This document shows positions 32,491 through 40,232 of a stretch of 40,232 nucleotides of DNA, piece after piece. Below the pieces are notes generated by a model, which saw only the letters and a list, made by a program, of their open reading frames with translations, was not told the DNA's origin and ran no database searches. The stretch lies in the NCBI RefSeq assembly GCF_019417665.1, contig NZ_DXUU01000022.1, positions 1 through 40,232 on the forward strand, written 5' to 3'. Origin of the DNA: Ruminococcus sp. GTDB lineage: Bacteria; Bacillota; Clostridia; Oscillospirales; Ruminococcaceae. The first letter of the stretch is position 1. Each line of letters begins with the position of its first letter. A program made the translations under genes and the position numbers.

Positions 32491-33543
32491 TTATGCGTTC
32501 ACAGTATCCACCAGTTCACGCCAAGAGATATCTTTTCCCACCGAATGATTCGCATAGTACAATAAAATATAATACGCATCCGCAGCGTCAATTTTGCCGT
32601 CACTGTTTACATCTGCAATGATCTTCTGCCCGTCGGAAAGACTGCACGCTGCACCCACGGACATCTGGCTATAGCCCTGAAGCACCTCATAGGCATCGGC
32701 GGCGGTGATCTTCTGGTCACTGTTCAGGTCGCCGGTATTGCCGATGATCTTCACAGAGCCATCTGTGGGAACAATATTCTTGATATAATCGTAACTATAG
32801 CAAGTTTCTTTTTGTGTCCCGTCCTGACTTTGCGCCTCATAATGGATGGGATAAACATCGCCGATCTTGGCATCAGATGCAACTTCAAATTTAAGCGATA
32901 AAATTTCAGTTTCTTCTTTGTAATACCCTTCTATCGTATCACCGTAATCCAGCCACGTAAACTGTCCGTCACCTTTTCTATCGCCGCCCAGTGTCAGCTG
33001 TTCAGATTCTGTAGACATACCAAAGCACAACTTGCCAAACCTGGTTTCTGATGTCGCATAAATAGGAACATCCACTTCGTGATAATTCCGCCGCAGGATA
33101 TATTCCGGGATTTCCACAGTACCGATCTCAACGAAAACCTCTTCATCACATGGAACTCGTTCATGTAAGTCATAATCTTCCTGGGGATCTTCTCTTTCCT
33201 CTTGGATCACTTTTTCCCACAGTTCGTCTGTCTCGTCATATCCCACACTGGCAAATGCATAATACCGTCCAATGATGAACATGTCCATCATTGTCACTTT
33301 TCCGTCCAGATCCACATCTGCCGCCAGCAGCTGGATCTGCGTCAGTGTGGTAGGCATGCCGTCCCTGATCTGCAAGAGGTGATCCTTTACATAATACATA
33401 TCATTTATATCGACGATTCCGTTCCCGTCTACATCGCCCCGTCTATAGGCAGCTCCCTCAGCAGACACCGGACAGACGGACAGGCTGCCGGCAGCAAGCA
33501 CAGCGGCAATTTCGGTAGCAAAGCATCGCATATATGATTTCAT
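32491..33543 (-). CDS. secreted dockerin - cohesin-like - dockerin protein
   Basis: 350 residues. Signal peptide (1 to about 28). Dockerin 1 at about 36-96 with Ca loops DVDGNGIVDIND and DVDLDGKVTMMD. An acidic spacer (about 103-135) leads to a beta-rich domain at about 139-267 whose TEILSLKFEVASDAKIGDVYPI block resembles the end of a cohesin fold; identity is too low to be certain by eye. Dockerin 2 at about 271-336 (DLNSDQKITAAD, DVNSDGKIDAAD, then AYYILLYYANHSVG). Such a layout suits an adaptor that links other cellulosome parts. Start at 33543 is chosen for AAAGGATG 8 bases upstream and a normal signal peptide. It is divergent from the LRR gene at 33770, which shares its C-terminal dockerin type. 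Confidence 0.75.
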   Translation of the reverse strand: MKSYMRCFATEIAAVLAAGSLSVCPVSAEGAAYRRGDVDGNGIVDINDMYYVKDHLLQIRDGMPTTLTQIQLLAADVDLDGKVTMMDMFIIGRYYAFASVGYDETDELWEKVIQEEREDPQEDYDLHERVPCDEEVFVEIGTVEIPEYILRRNYHEVDVPIYATSETRFGKLCFGMSTESEQLTLGGDRKGDGQFTWLDYGDTIEGYYKEETEILSLKFEVASDAKIGDVYPIHYEAQSQDGTQKETCYSYDYIKNIVPTDGSVKIIGNTGDLNSDQKITAADAYEVLQGYSQMSVGAACSLSDGQKIIADVNSDGKIDAADAYYILLYYANHSVGKDISWRELVDTVNA

Positions 33544-33573
33544 CAACAAAACATCCTTTCTGTGAATTTTCAT

Positions 33574-33603
33574 ATACTATCCCATATCAAATATTGTAAT
33601 CAA
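33574..33603 (-). promoter_or_regulatory. possible promoter of the dockerin-cohesin-like gene
   Basis: Minus strand TTGATT (33598-33603), 18-base spacer, TAGTAT (33574-33579), giving a leader of about 25 nt. Moderate match. Confidence 0.4.
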
Positions 33604-33681
33604 AAATCATGATTGTTTTAGGTAAAAGTCGTAAACAATCCATTAACATCCAAAAATATTATGAGAACCCGTCCTTTTTCT

Positions 33682-33710
33682 TTGACAAAAACCATAAAAC
33701 ATGTTATAAT
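33682..33710 (+). promoter_or_regulatory. sigma-A promoter of the LRR-transglutaminase-dockerin gene
   Basis: TTGACA (33682-33687), 17-base spacer, TATAAT (33705-33710). Both hexamers perfect. It is divergent from the promoter at 33574-33603, about 80 bases apart. Confidence 0.85.
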
Positions 33711-33769
33711 CAAGGTATCTGAAAAGGGGATCAGATAAAAATTTTATGTTTTAAGAAAGGATGATCCAA

Positions 33770-36700
33770 ATGCAATTCCATCTCAGAAGTCTCTGTCTCA
33801 GCACATTTCTGTCGGCGGCAGCCTGCCTGCTCCTGCCCGCTTTATCTGCGGAGGCAGTCAGCTATACCGGCTCCGGCACTTATGACAATCTGCAATGGAG
33901 CGTCAAAGAGTCCATCCTGTGTATTTCCGGCACGGGAGACATGACCAACGCAGAAGCCGGCGCTTATCCATGGAGCGATTATTATTACGAAGAGGTCTGG
34001 CTGGAAGAAGGCGTTACCAGCATTGGTGCATATGCCTTTGCCGGAGACGAGGACGAACTGTCGCCTCTGGTATTTGCCGATCTGCCTTCAACGCTGACTG
34101 AGATCGGTGAGAATGCCTTTGCAGATACCAGCCTGCCCCAGATCCGGCTTCCTGATGCTGTAACAGCTGTAGGTGTGGGTGTTTTTTCCGGCTGTGAATC
34201 CCTGTCGAAAGCGGTACTTTCCCAGGAGTTGACAGAAATCTCCGACCGTATGTTTGCGGAAAGCGGCATCTCTGAAATCGAAATCCCCCAGAATGTCACC
34301 GCCATCGGCAGCGAAGCCTTTTATGACTGCACCAATCTAAAGAATATTTCTCTTGGGGAACAGATCACACAGATCGGCAACCAGGCATTTTCCTATTCTG
34401 GTCTTACGTCATTGACACTCCCGGACAGCTATGTGCCTACGGATCAGAACGACCGTCTGGTGAATGGGTGCAGTGAGCTCCGGCATTTCACAATGTCTGG
34501 CGCAATTACATATCTTCCAGCGTATTATTTTGACGGATGCACTTTTACCGAACTCACTCTGCCGGAAAACCTCAAGGAAATCGCACCTCATGCCTTCTCC
34601 AACCTCTGGCTTTTTTCGGCTTTCTCACGCTTCACCATTCCGGAAAGCGTTGAAATAATTGGCGAAGCCGCATTTGAGGACTGTCTCACTACATTTTTAA
34701 ATATAGAATTTGAAAATCCGTATTTTACCTATTATGCCGGTGATGCTATCGAAAAAATGTTTCCCGGTGGTCATGACAAAGATTATGCCGGCTTTGAAGC
34801 TAAATATAATATTACAGTACCAGAAGGTGTGACAGAAATCCCGGAAGAACGTTTCTGCGGCTATACCCATTTGTACGATGTGACCTTACCGGAAAGCCTG
34901 CAATCCATTGGTGCACGGGCTTTTGCTGGTTCTAGTTTTCACAACACAAATATCCCCAAAAATGTTACTTTTATAGCAAAAGACGTATTTGATAACTGTC
35001 CAACAATCTGGAACATTACTTTCTATAATGATATGTCCGCACAAGAAATCCAGCCCTATTTTGCAACTTGCAACGAAAGCGCAACATACAGCATCACACT
35101 TCCGAATTCTATGGAATCCATCCCGGATAATTATTTTAAAGACTGTAAAAATCTATCATCCGTCATAATACCAGAAACTATAAAAACAATTGACTCAGGT
35201 GCCTTTCAAAACACCGGCATACGAAGAATTACCATTCCGGAAACTGTAGAGTATATCAGCCCGGATGCATTTCAGAACTGCAAGTATCTTCTTGAGGTCA
35301 TATTCTGCAATTCCCTGGAAGAAATCACATCCGAAATGTTTTCTGGCTGTGAAAGTCTTTGGAAGGTGAAGCTACCGGATACAGTCACCTCCATCGGAGA
35401 CAATGCCTTTGCTGGAACTGATATAGATGCAAATAAATTCACATTTCCTGCAAGTCTGGAAACCATAGGGCAAAATACTTTTCCTGCTACGGAATATGAT
35501 CATTTGAGCATCACTCTGCCGGATTCTGTAGTTACCATTTATGACAATTCTTTTTCCCATTTATCTTCTTTGTATCTGGGAAAAAACTTCCAAGAAATTC
35601 TTCATTCCTCTGATATATCCAGCTTACAGGATCAAAAGGATCTACAGCATATAGAAATCAGCGAAGACAACCCTTATCTTACACTGAAAGACGGCGTACT
35701 GTACAATAAGGATATGACAATCCTCTACGAGGTCGCACCAGAAGCGGACATTCCCGACGGCATTGTATCCATTCCCAAAACAATCACTGAAATTCGACCC
35801 ATCATCTATTCCGCCAATGTAAAGGCATTTGACGTAGAGCCGGGCAATCCGGTGTACAATTCCATCAACGGAATCCTCACGGACAAGTCTGGGACAAAGC
35901 TGCTCCAGTTCCCCAACGGCAGCACACCCACTGCCTGCACCATTCCATCCGGTATTACCACAATTGGTGCATATGCCTTTTATCAGACGCCCCTGCAAAA
36001 GATCAAATTTCCCACATCTGTTACAGCCATTGAAGATCATGCCTTTGCAAACAGTTCTGTGAGATTGGTCATGTTTGCCGACGGTCTGCAAACCATCGGC
36101 GAACAAGCGTTCTATGAGACGAATATGAAAACGGCTCTGATCCCGAAATCCGTGACTGCCATTGGTTCTGAGGCATTCTGGGGCAGTTCCTACGAATATC
36201 TCACATTCCTTCATCCGAAAAATACAGAAATCGACAGTTTTGCCGATGACCTTTCCGATTGTCCCACATTTTACGGCTATGCAGGAAGCCCGGTACACAC
36301 CATGTTCCCTAAGAAATTTGATCTGCTGACCACAACCAAAAGCGGCACTTGCGGCACAAATCTGGTCTGGACGCTTGCCGGTGATACCCTGACGATTTCC
36401 GGAAACGGTACCATGAAAACATATGCAGAAAACAACTATCCCTGGAGCAATCTGGAATTTGCCGTTGTACAGTGCAAAGGCTCTGGCATCATTATTGCAC
36501 CGTATGCCTTTTCTGGGAGCACAGAACTGTACACCCTGGATCTCACCGGCGTTGTCACTGTAGGCGAAGGCGCTTTCCAAAACTGCACCAACCTCATGTC
36601 TGTCATCGGAAGCAGCTCCGTCAGTTTGGTGAGCCCCAACGCCTTTGCAGAAACCTCCTGGCTGGAAAATGCAGACCAGCACACGGAGATCGGTAAGGGT

Positions 36701-37900
36701 GTGGCAGCATTGGGCAGTGTGATCCTCCGTATAGATCAAGGTGCCGATGAAGTGATCATTCCCGACGGCACAGCCTATGTCACAGAATATGCCTGCCGGA
36801 GCATCACGATTGGTGTACTCTATGTGCCTAGGAACGGCATATATTATCATCCCTCCGCCTTTGTGGGCAGCAGCATCCAGCATGTGCGCTGGAACGGGAA
36901 AATGACAGATATTTCCGTGGGCGATTTCAGAAATGCAGGCAAACAATGCAAGGAAATTGAAGTTTATGACGCATCCGGCAAGCTCATAAAAGCATGGGGT
37001 TATACCAAGGATAACTCCACTATGTCCCTCGCAAATGCCCTGTGCGGCACTACCTATATGAGCCAACTTATCGACAACTACTGCCTCAACGTACTCATGG
37101 GCAATCACTGCAACGCCGGCATGACCGATGCCGGTATCATCAATGCCATTTATCAGAATGTCCGGCAGAATACCGTCTACGGCTACAGCTACATTGAAGA
37201 TCCCAACGGCGATGTCAAAGGAAAAACCGGAACATGGTCTTTCTGCGATAGCTTTTCCATCAATGCTGTCGGTCCAGTCGTTGCTGGCAGAGGCGTATGC
37301 TCAGCATATACGGAACTAGTGGAAAAAATGATTGAACAGGTGCAGCAGAAAAACATGTCTGCCACACTGCAAACACTCCGCAAGACCGGTACGAATCATG
37401 TCTGGAATGTCATTGGACTAAATGTGGGAACTCGTTCGGAAAAGTGGTACTATCTGGACGCCACCAACGGTCTGTTCCTGGTGGGGTATGAAAACACTCG
37501 TTTGTCCAATGCCGCTACACTTTATGCCTACACCAACATTCCGAAAAATACAGGCGGCACTTATACGATTACCGTCTCCGGCGGAAAAAGCGTACGGCTT
37601 CAGGGCAGTGACTATGTGCTTCAGAGCAGCGATTATACATACAGCAGCGGCGGTACGCCATCCCGGGGTGATGTCAACGGCGACAGAAATATTGACGCAA
37701 ACGATGCCTATTTGACACTCACTGCCTATGCGAAACAGTCTGTTGGTACATCCACGGGCTTTACAAATGCTCAACTGTCCGCCATGGATGTGGATCAAAA
37801 CGGCAGTATCAACGCCAACGATGCCTATTATATCCTGTGCTATTACGCTCGACATTCTGTCGGCGCAAATCCAACTTGGGAATCTGTCATTGCAAAATAA
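33770..37900 (+). CDS. secreted BspA-type LRR protein with transglutaminase-like domain and dockerin
   Basis: 1376 residues. Signal peptide about 1-29 (ends SAEA). An N-terminal cap (LQWSVKESILCISGTGDM...YPWSDYYYE) leads into BspA-type LRR_5 repeats (units such as VTAIGSEAFYDCTNLKNISL) to about residue 855; a second cap copy (TCGTNLVWTLAGDTLTISGNG) restarts a short LRR block. Residues about 1085-1270 look like a transglutaminase/protease-fold domain with Cys1177 in GRGVCSAY, His1210 in NHVWNV and Asp1230 in YYLDATN. A dockerin fills 1300-1367 (DVNGDRNIDAND, DVDQNGSINAND). The start at 33770 is 9 bases after AGAAAGG; the ATG at 33761 directly abuts it. It probably sits on the cell surface or cellulosome through the dockerin; the transglutaminase-like domain could crosslink or cleave proteins. 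Activity is inference. Confidence 0.9.
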   Translation: MQFHLRSLCLSTFLSAAACLLLPALSAEAVSYTGSGTYDNLQWSVKESILCISGTGDMTNAEAGAYPWSDYYYEEVWLEEGVTSIGAYAFAGDEDELSPLVFADLPSTLTEIGENAFADTSLPQIRLPDAVTAVGVGVFSGCESLSKAVLSQELTEISDRMFAESGISEIEIPQNVTAIGSEAFYDCTNLKNISLGEQITQIGNQAFSYSGLTSLTLPDSYVPTDQNDRLVNGCSELRHFTMSGAITYLPAYYFDGCTFTELTLPENLKEIAPHAFSNLWLFSAFSRFTIPESVEIIGEAAFEDCLTTFLNIEFENPYFTYYAGDAIEKMFPGGHDKDYAGFEAKYNITVPEGVTEIPEERFCGYTHLYDVTLPESLQSIGARAFAGSSFHNTNIPKNVTFIAKDVFDNCPTIWNITFYNDMSAQEIQPYFATCNESATYSITLPNSMESIPDNYFKDCKNLSSVIIPETIKTIDSGAFQNTGIRRITIPETVEYISPDAFQNCKYLLEVIFCNSLEEITSEMFSGCESLWKVKLPDTVTSIGDNAFAGTDIDANKFTFPASLETIGQNTFPATEYDHLSITLPDSVVTIYDNSFSHLSSLYLGKNFQEILHSSDISSLQDQKDLQHIEISEDNPYLTLKDGVLYNKDMTILYEVAPEADIPDGIVSIPKTITEIRPIIYSANVKAFDVEPGNPVYNSINGILTDKSGTKLLQFPNGSTPTACTIPSGITTIGAYAFYQTPLQKIKFPTSVTAIEDHAFANSSVRLVMFADGLQTIGEQAFYETNMKTALIPKSVTAIGSEAFWGSSYEYLTFLHPKNTEIDSFADDLSDCPTFYGYAGSPVHTMFPKKFDLLTTTKSGTCGTNLVWTLAGDTLTISGNGTMKTYAENNYPWSNLEFAVVQCKGSGIIIAPYAFSGSTELYTLDLTGVVTVGEGAFQNCTNLMSVIGSSSVSLVSPNAFAETSWLENADQHTEIGKGVAALGSVILRIDQGADEVIIPDGTAYVTEYACRSITIGVLYVPRNGIYYHPSAFVGSSIQHVRWNGKMTDISVGDFRNAGKQCKEIEVYDASGKLIKAWGYTKDNSTMSLANALCGTTYMSQLIDNYCLNVLMGNHCNAGMTDAGIINAIYQNVRQNTVYGYSYIEDPNGDVKGKTGTWSFCDSFSINAVGPVVAGRGVCSAYTELVEKMIEQVQQKNMSATLQTLRKTGTNHVWNVIGLNVGTRSEKWYYLDATNGLFLVGYENTRLSNAATLYAYTNIPKNTGGTYTITVSGGKSVRLQGSDYVLQSSDYTYSSGGTPSRGDVNGDRNIDANDAYLTLTAYAKQSVGTSTGFTNAQLSAMDVDQNGSINANDAYYILCYYARHSVGANPTWESVIAK

Positions 37901-37930
37901 TGAAGTCACCGGTAAAATATGAATTACAAC

Positions 37931-37977
37931 AAAATCCCCCATCCTGTTGCAATTGCGAAACAGAATGGGGGATTTTT
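37931..37977 (+). terminator. terminator of the LRR-transglutaminase gene
   Basis: AAATCCCCCAT (32-42 of the 379xx block) pairs with ATGGGGGATTT (37965-37975), extended inward by CTGTT/AACAG after one mismatch, loop 10, then T5. It lies 30 bases after the stop codon. Confidence 0.85.
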
Positions 37978-38047
37978 CCATTTTACAGATTCATTCCGAA
38001 AAATGTTATATCTTGTACATAAGTGTCGCAATATTTTCAGAAGCTTT

Positions 38048-38077
38048 ATTGACATATTTCGACAAAAACTGCTATAC
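38048..38077 (+). promoter_or_regulatory. promoter of the second LRR gene
   Basis: TTGACA (38048-38053), 18-base spacer, TATACT (38072-38077). The promoter looks intact although the gene behind it is broken. Confidence 0.65.
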
Positions 38078-38137
38078 TGATATTGTCCAAAATGGGGAAA
38101 TGGACGAATGAAAAATTTTTTTGAAAGGAAGTTTTTT

Positions 38138-39685
38138 ATGATTACCAGAATAAAAAAGTATTGGTGTAAAGCCGTATGCCTTCTCATTGCCCTTTGCATG
38201 TTTTGGCTCTTCCTGCCACCCCTCCAGGCGCAGGCGCTGAGTGATTCTGACTCAGGTACCTACGGTACATTGCAATGGAGCGTAAGTGATGCTATCCTTA
38301 CCATCTCCGGTACGGGTGAAATGGAGCCGGCAAAGAACGGCGCATATCCCTGGAAGAACTGTTCTTATACAGAGATCACGGTGGAAGAAGGTGTCACCAG
38401 CATCGCCGCTTATGCGTTCTCCGGCGATACCAAACCGGACTTTACCACACCGGTGATCACTTCTGTCAGTCTGCCAGAAACACTGACCGCCATAGGAGAC
38501 GGTGCGTTTCTCCGTACACCGATCCAGAAGATCACCATTCCGGCAAATGTAGAGACCATCGGCAAATACCCTTTCCAGGACTGCTTCCGACTGGAACAGA
38601 TCACATTCCTCAATGATCTGGAAACCGTGCGTTCTGATTTCTTTGTGGGATGCGATTTTCTCTGGGGAGTCCAATTACCAGAAACAGTGACCGTCATTGA
38701 GGACAGCGCCTTCGCTGACTCTGTCTGTGACATGATCGAAGTCAATTTGCCGTCCCATCTGGAATACATCGGCGCAAACGCCTTTGCAAGATATGCTGTT
38801 GCGATTCCCTTGGTGCTCCCTGACTCCGTCACCACCATCTATGACAATTCCTTTGGCGTATGCGGTACAATAATCATCGGTGCAGGCTTACAGGAAATTC
38901 GCTCCTCCTCGGATCATTCCAGCCTACAGGACGTGGACGCATTAGAAGAGATCCAGGTCAGCGAGGACAACCCCTATTTCACCGCAAAAGACGGCGTGCT
39001 GTACAATAAAGATATGACCGTGATTCTGGATGTTGCACCGGAACACGAATTTCCGGACGGTGTACTGACCATTCCGGCTACAGTAACAGAGATACGAACA
39101 CCCATCACATCCTCCAACGTGAAATCATTTGCCGTAGAGGACGGAAACCCCGTATTCAGTACGGAAAATGGCATCCTCACCGACCTGACCCATACCCAGC
39201 TGCTTCAATTCCCCAACGGCAGCGCAGAATCCACATGTACGATCTCTGCACCATTTACAGAAATCGGCGCCTATGCCTTTTACAAAACACCCCTACAAAG
39301 GATCACGCTCTCTGATTCCGTCACTGCCATAGGAGAATATGCCTTTGCCTACAGCAATCTGACAGCTGTTTTCCTCCCGGACACCCTGCAAACCATCGGC
39401 GCAAGTGCCTTTTTCCAGACTCAGATGAAAACTGCCTGCATCCCAGCATCTGTCACCACCATTGGTTCCCAGGCATTCAACGGAGAACAGTATCTCTCAT
39501 TGACATTCCTGCACACAAAGATTGCCGTGATCGACACCTTTGCGGAAGATCTCTCCAATTGCGGCATCTTCTACGGCTATCTCGGCAGTCCCATCGCAGA
39601 TCTGTTTCCTAACCGGTTCCAACAGCTGACCACATCCAAAGGCAGCACCTGTGGTACAAGTCCTGATATGGTCTATGACCGGTGA
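38138..39685 (+). CDS. 5' part of a second BspA-type LRR protein, frameshifted
   Basis: 515 residues as read. Signal peptide about 1-34 (ends QAQA), the same N-terminal cap as the first LRR protein (LQWSVSDAILTISGTGEM...YPWKNC), then LRR_5 repeats. Residues about 97-500 line up with about 470-860 of the protein at 33770, including shared blocks SSLQD, SEDNPY, KDGVLYNKDMT and LLQFPNGS, so this paralogue lacks several hundred residues of LRRs. It ends early in SPDMVYDR because of one extra C at 39662-39663: removing it restores TCGTSLIWSMTGDTLTISG, matching TCGTNLVWTLAGDTLTISG of the paralogue. Start has GAAAGGAAG 6 bases before the ATG. If expressed, the product would be a secreted LRR fragment without dockerin. 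Confidence 0.75.
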   Translation: MITRIKKYWCKAVCLLIALCMFWLFLPPLQAQALSDSDSGTYGTLQWSVSDAILTISGTGEMEPAKNGAYPWKNCSYTEITVEEGVTSIAAYAFSGDTKPDFTTPVITSVSLPETLTAIGDGAFLRTPIQKITIPANVETIGKYPFQDCFRLEQITFLNDLETVRSDFFVGCDFLWGVQLPETVTVIEDSAFADSVCDMIEVNLPSHLEYIGANAFARYAVAIPLVLPDSVTTIYDNSFGVCGTIIIGAGLQEIRSSSDHSSLQDVDALEEIQVSEDNPYFTAKDGVLYNKDMTVILDVAPEHEFPDGVLTIPATVTEIRTPITSSNVKSFAVEDGNPVFSTENGILTDLTHTQLLQFPNGSAESTCTISAPFTEIGAYAFYKTPLQRITLSDSVTAIGEYAFAYSNLTAVFLPDTLQTIGASAFFQTQMKTACIPASVTTIGSQAFNGEQYLSLTFLHTKIAVIDTFAEDLSNCGIFYGYLGSPIADLFPNRFQQLTTSKGSTCGTSPDMVYDR

Positions 39686-40164
39686 TACCCTGACGATTTC
39701 TGGCAGCGGTGCAATGCAGGAGCGTACAGCAGACAGCTATCCCTGGAGCAGCCTGCAATTCACCAAAGTATGCTTTAGCGGCACAAATATCACCATTGCA
39801 GCCAATGCCTTTACAGCACAAGACAATCTGTGTGTCCTGGATCTCACAGGCGTCACCGAGATCGGCAAAACGGCTTTTCAGGACTGCACCAGCCTTGTGT
39901 ACATTTCTGGCAGCGATTCTGTCAGCTGGATCGATCAGGACGCTTTTTCCGGCACGCCATGGCTTCAATATCCAGATCAGCACGCCGACACTGGCACAGG
40001 GATCGCCGTTCTGGGCAGCGTGATGATCAACGTGGATAGTACCGACGGTGAAGTAATTATTCCCGACGGCATCACCTATGTTGCTGCAAACGCCTGCAAA
40101 AATGCAAATCCCAAGATACTCTATGTCCCAAAAAACGGCGTGCAATACCATGAAACTGCCTTTA
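39664..40164 (+). pseudogene. 3' part of the second LRR gene, out of frame
   Basis: In the +1 frame relative to the upstream part, the translation continues the paralogue closely: SGSGAMQERTADSYPWSSLQF, AANAFTAQDNLCVLDLTGVTEIGKTAFQDCTSL, VIIPDGITYVAANAC, and ILYVPKNGVQYHETAF (compare VLYVPRNGIYYHPSAF). Similarity stops sharply after that phrase at about 40164, where the paralogue goes on with VGSSIQHVRWNG. No transglutaminase-like or dockerin part is present in the window, so the gene appears interrupted twice, by the frameshift and by whatever begins at 40165. A sequencing error at the CC run is an alternative for the first. Confidence 0.75.
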
Positions 40165-40232
40165 GAGCCTGTTTAGCATCTTTTAAGAATAATGCGGATA
40201 AAAGCGAGGGAAACCATTTGAAAAGAATTTTG
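40165..40232 (+). mobile_element. possible left end of an insertion sequence
   Basis: Homology to the LRR paralogue ends at TTTA/GAGCCTGTTTAG. The new sequence starts like the terminal repeat of some DDE-transposase insertion sequences, and TTA just outside could be a target site. Inside, GAGGG (40206-40210) lies before a possible TTG start at 40218 (M-K-R-I-L...), running off the window edge. Only 68 bases are visible, so family and even identity are unproven. Confidence 0.35.

Noticed and set aside
35642..37108. Open frame of 488 codons on the minus strand
   Set aside because: Antisense to the LRR gene, with no signal, domain or ribosome site.

Overview
The window looks like a chromosome segment of a cellulolytic, cellulosome-forming Ruminococcus (R. 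champanellensis / R. flavefaciens type). The evidence is two secreted GH9 cellulases with C-terminal dockerins, a small protein with two dockerins around a cohesin-like domain, a BspA-type leucine-rich-repeat protein with a dockerin, Firmicutes-style AAAGGAGG ribosome binding sites and near-consensus sigma-A promoters (TTGACA-17-TATAAT), and a SAM-I riboswitch ahead of metK. The species assignment is inference; no rRNA or tRNA gene was seen.

Layout. 1-2020: a plus-strand GHL10-type glycoside hydrolase lipoprotein, then a repeat-rich gap. 2020-3450: metK with SAM-I riboswitch and promoter. 3475-10322: two large GH9 cellulase genes, each with its own promoter and terminator. 10394-17115: accessory and housekeeping genes, all on the minus strand: YgjP-like metalloprotease, CrcB/FluC fluoride channel, formate/nitrite-type transporter, a small unknown protein, a zinc-ribbon protein, an intracellular clan GH-A (GH26-like) hydrolase behind a palindromic leader, a von Willebrand-A lipoprotein, and another small unknown. 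17188-22160: a four-gene ABC exporter of the GldA/GldF/GldG/DUF4340 type. 22264-24083: gltX and a multi-hairpin intergenic repeat. 24084-32404: the nine-gene rimP-nusA-ylxR-ylxQ-infB-rbfA-nrnA-truB-ribF operon, with one promoter and a leader hairpin. 32491-40232: a cell-surface/cellulosome cluster in which the dockerin-cohesin-like-dockerin gene is divergent from a 1376-residue LRR-transglutaminase-dockerin protein. A shorter LRR paralogue follows; it is broken by a one-base frameshift and then loses homology abruptly at what may be the left end of an insertion sequence.

How the genes may work together. The GH9 enzymes attach through dockerins to scaffoldins that are not in this window. The small double-dockerin protein could be an adaptor. 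The LRR-transglutaminase protein carries a dockerin of a different sequence type from the GH9 dockerins but close to the adaptor's C-terminal one, so the divergent pair may form a separate branch of the cellulosome or surface assembly. This pair, with its decaying paralogue, is the best candidate for an under-described system here. The rest is well-conserved translation, RNA-processing and cofactor machinery.
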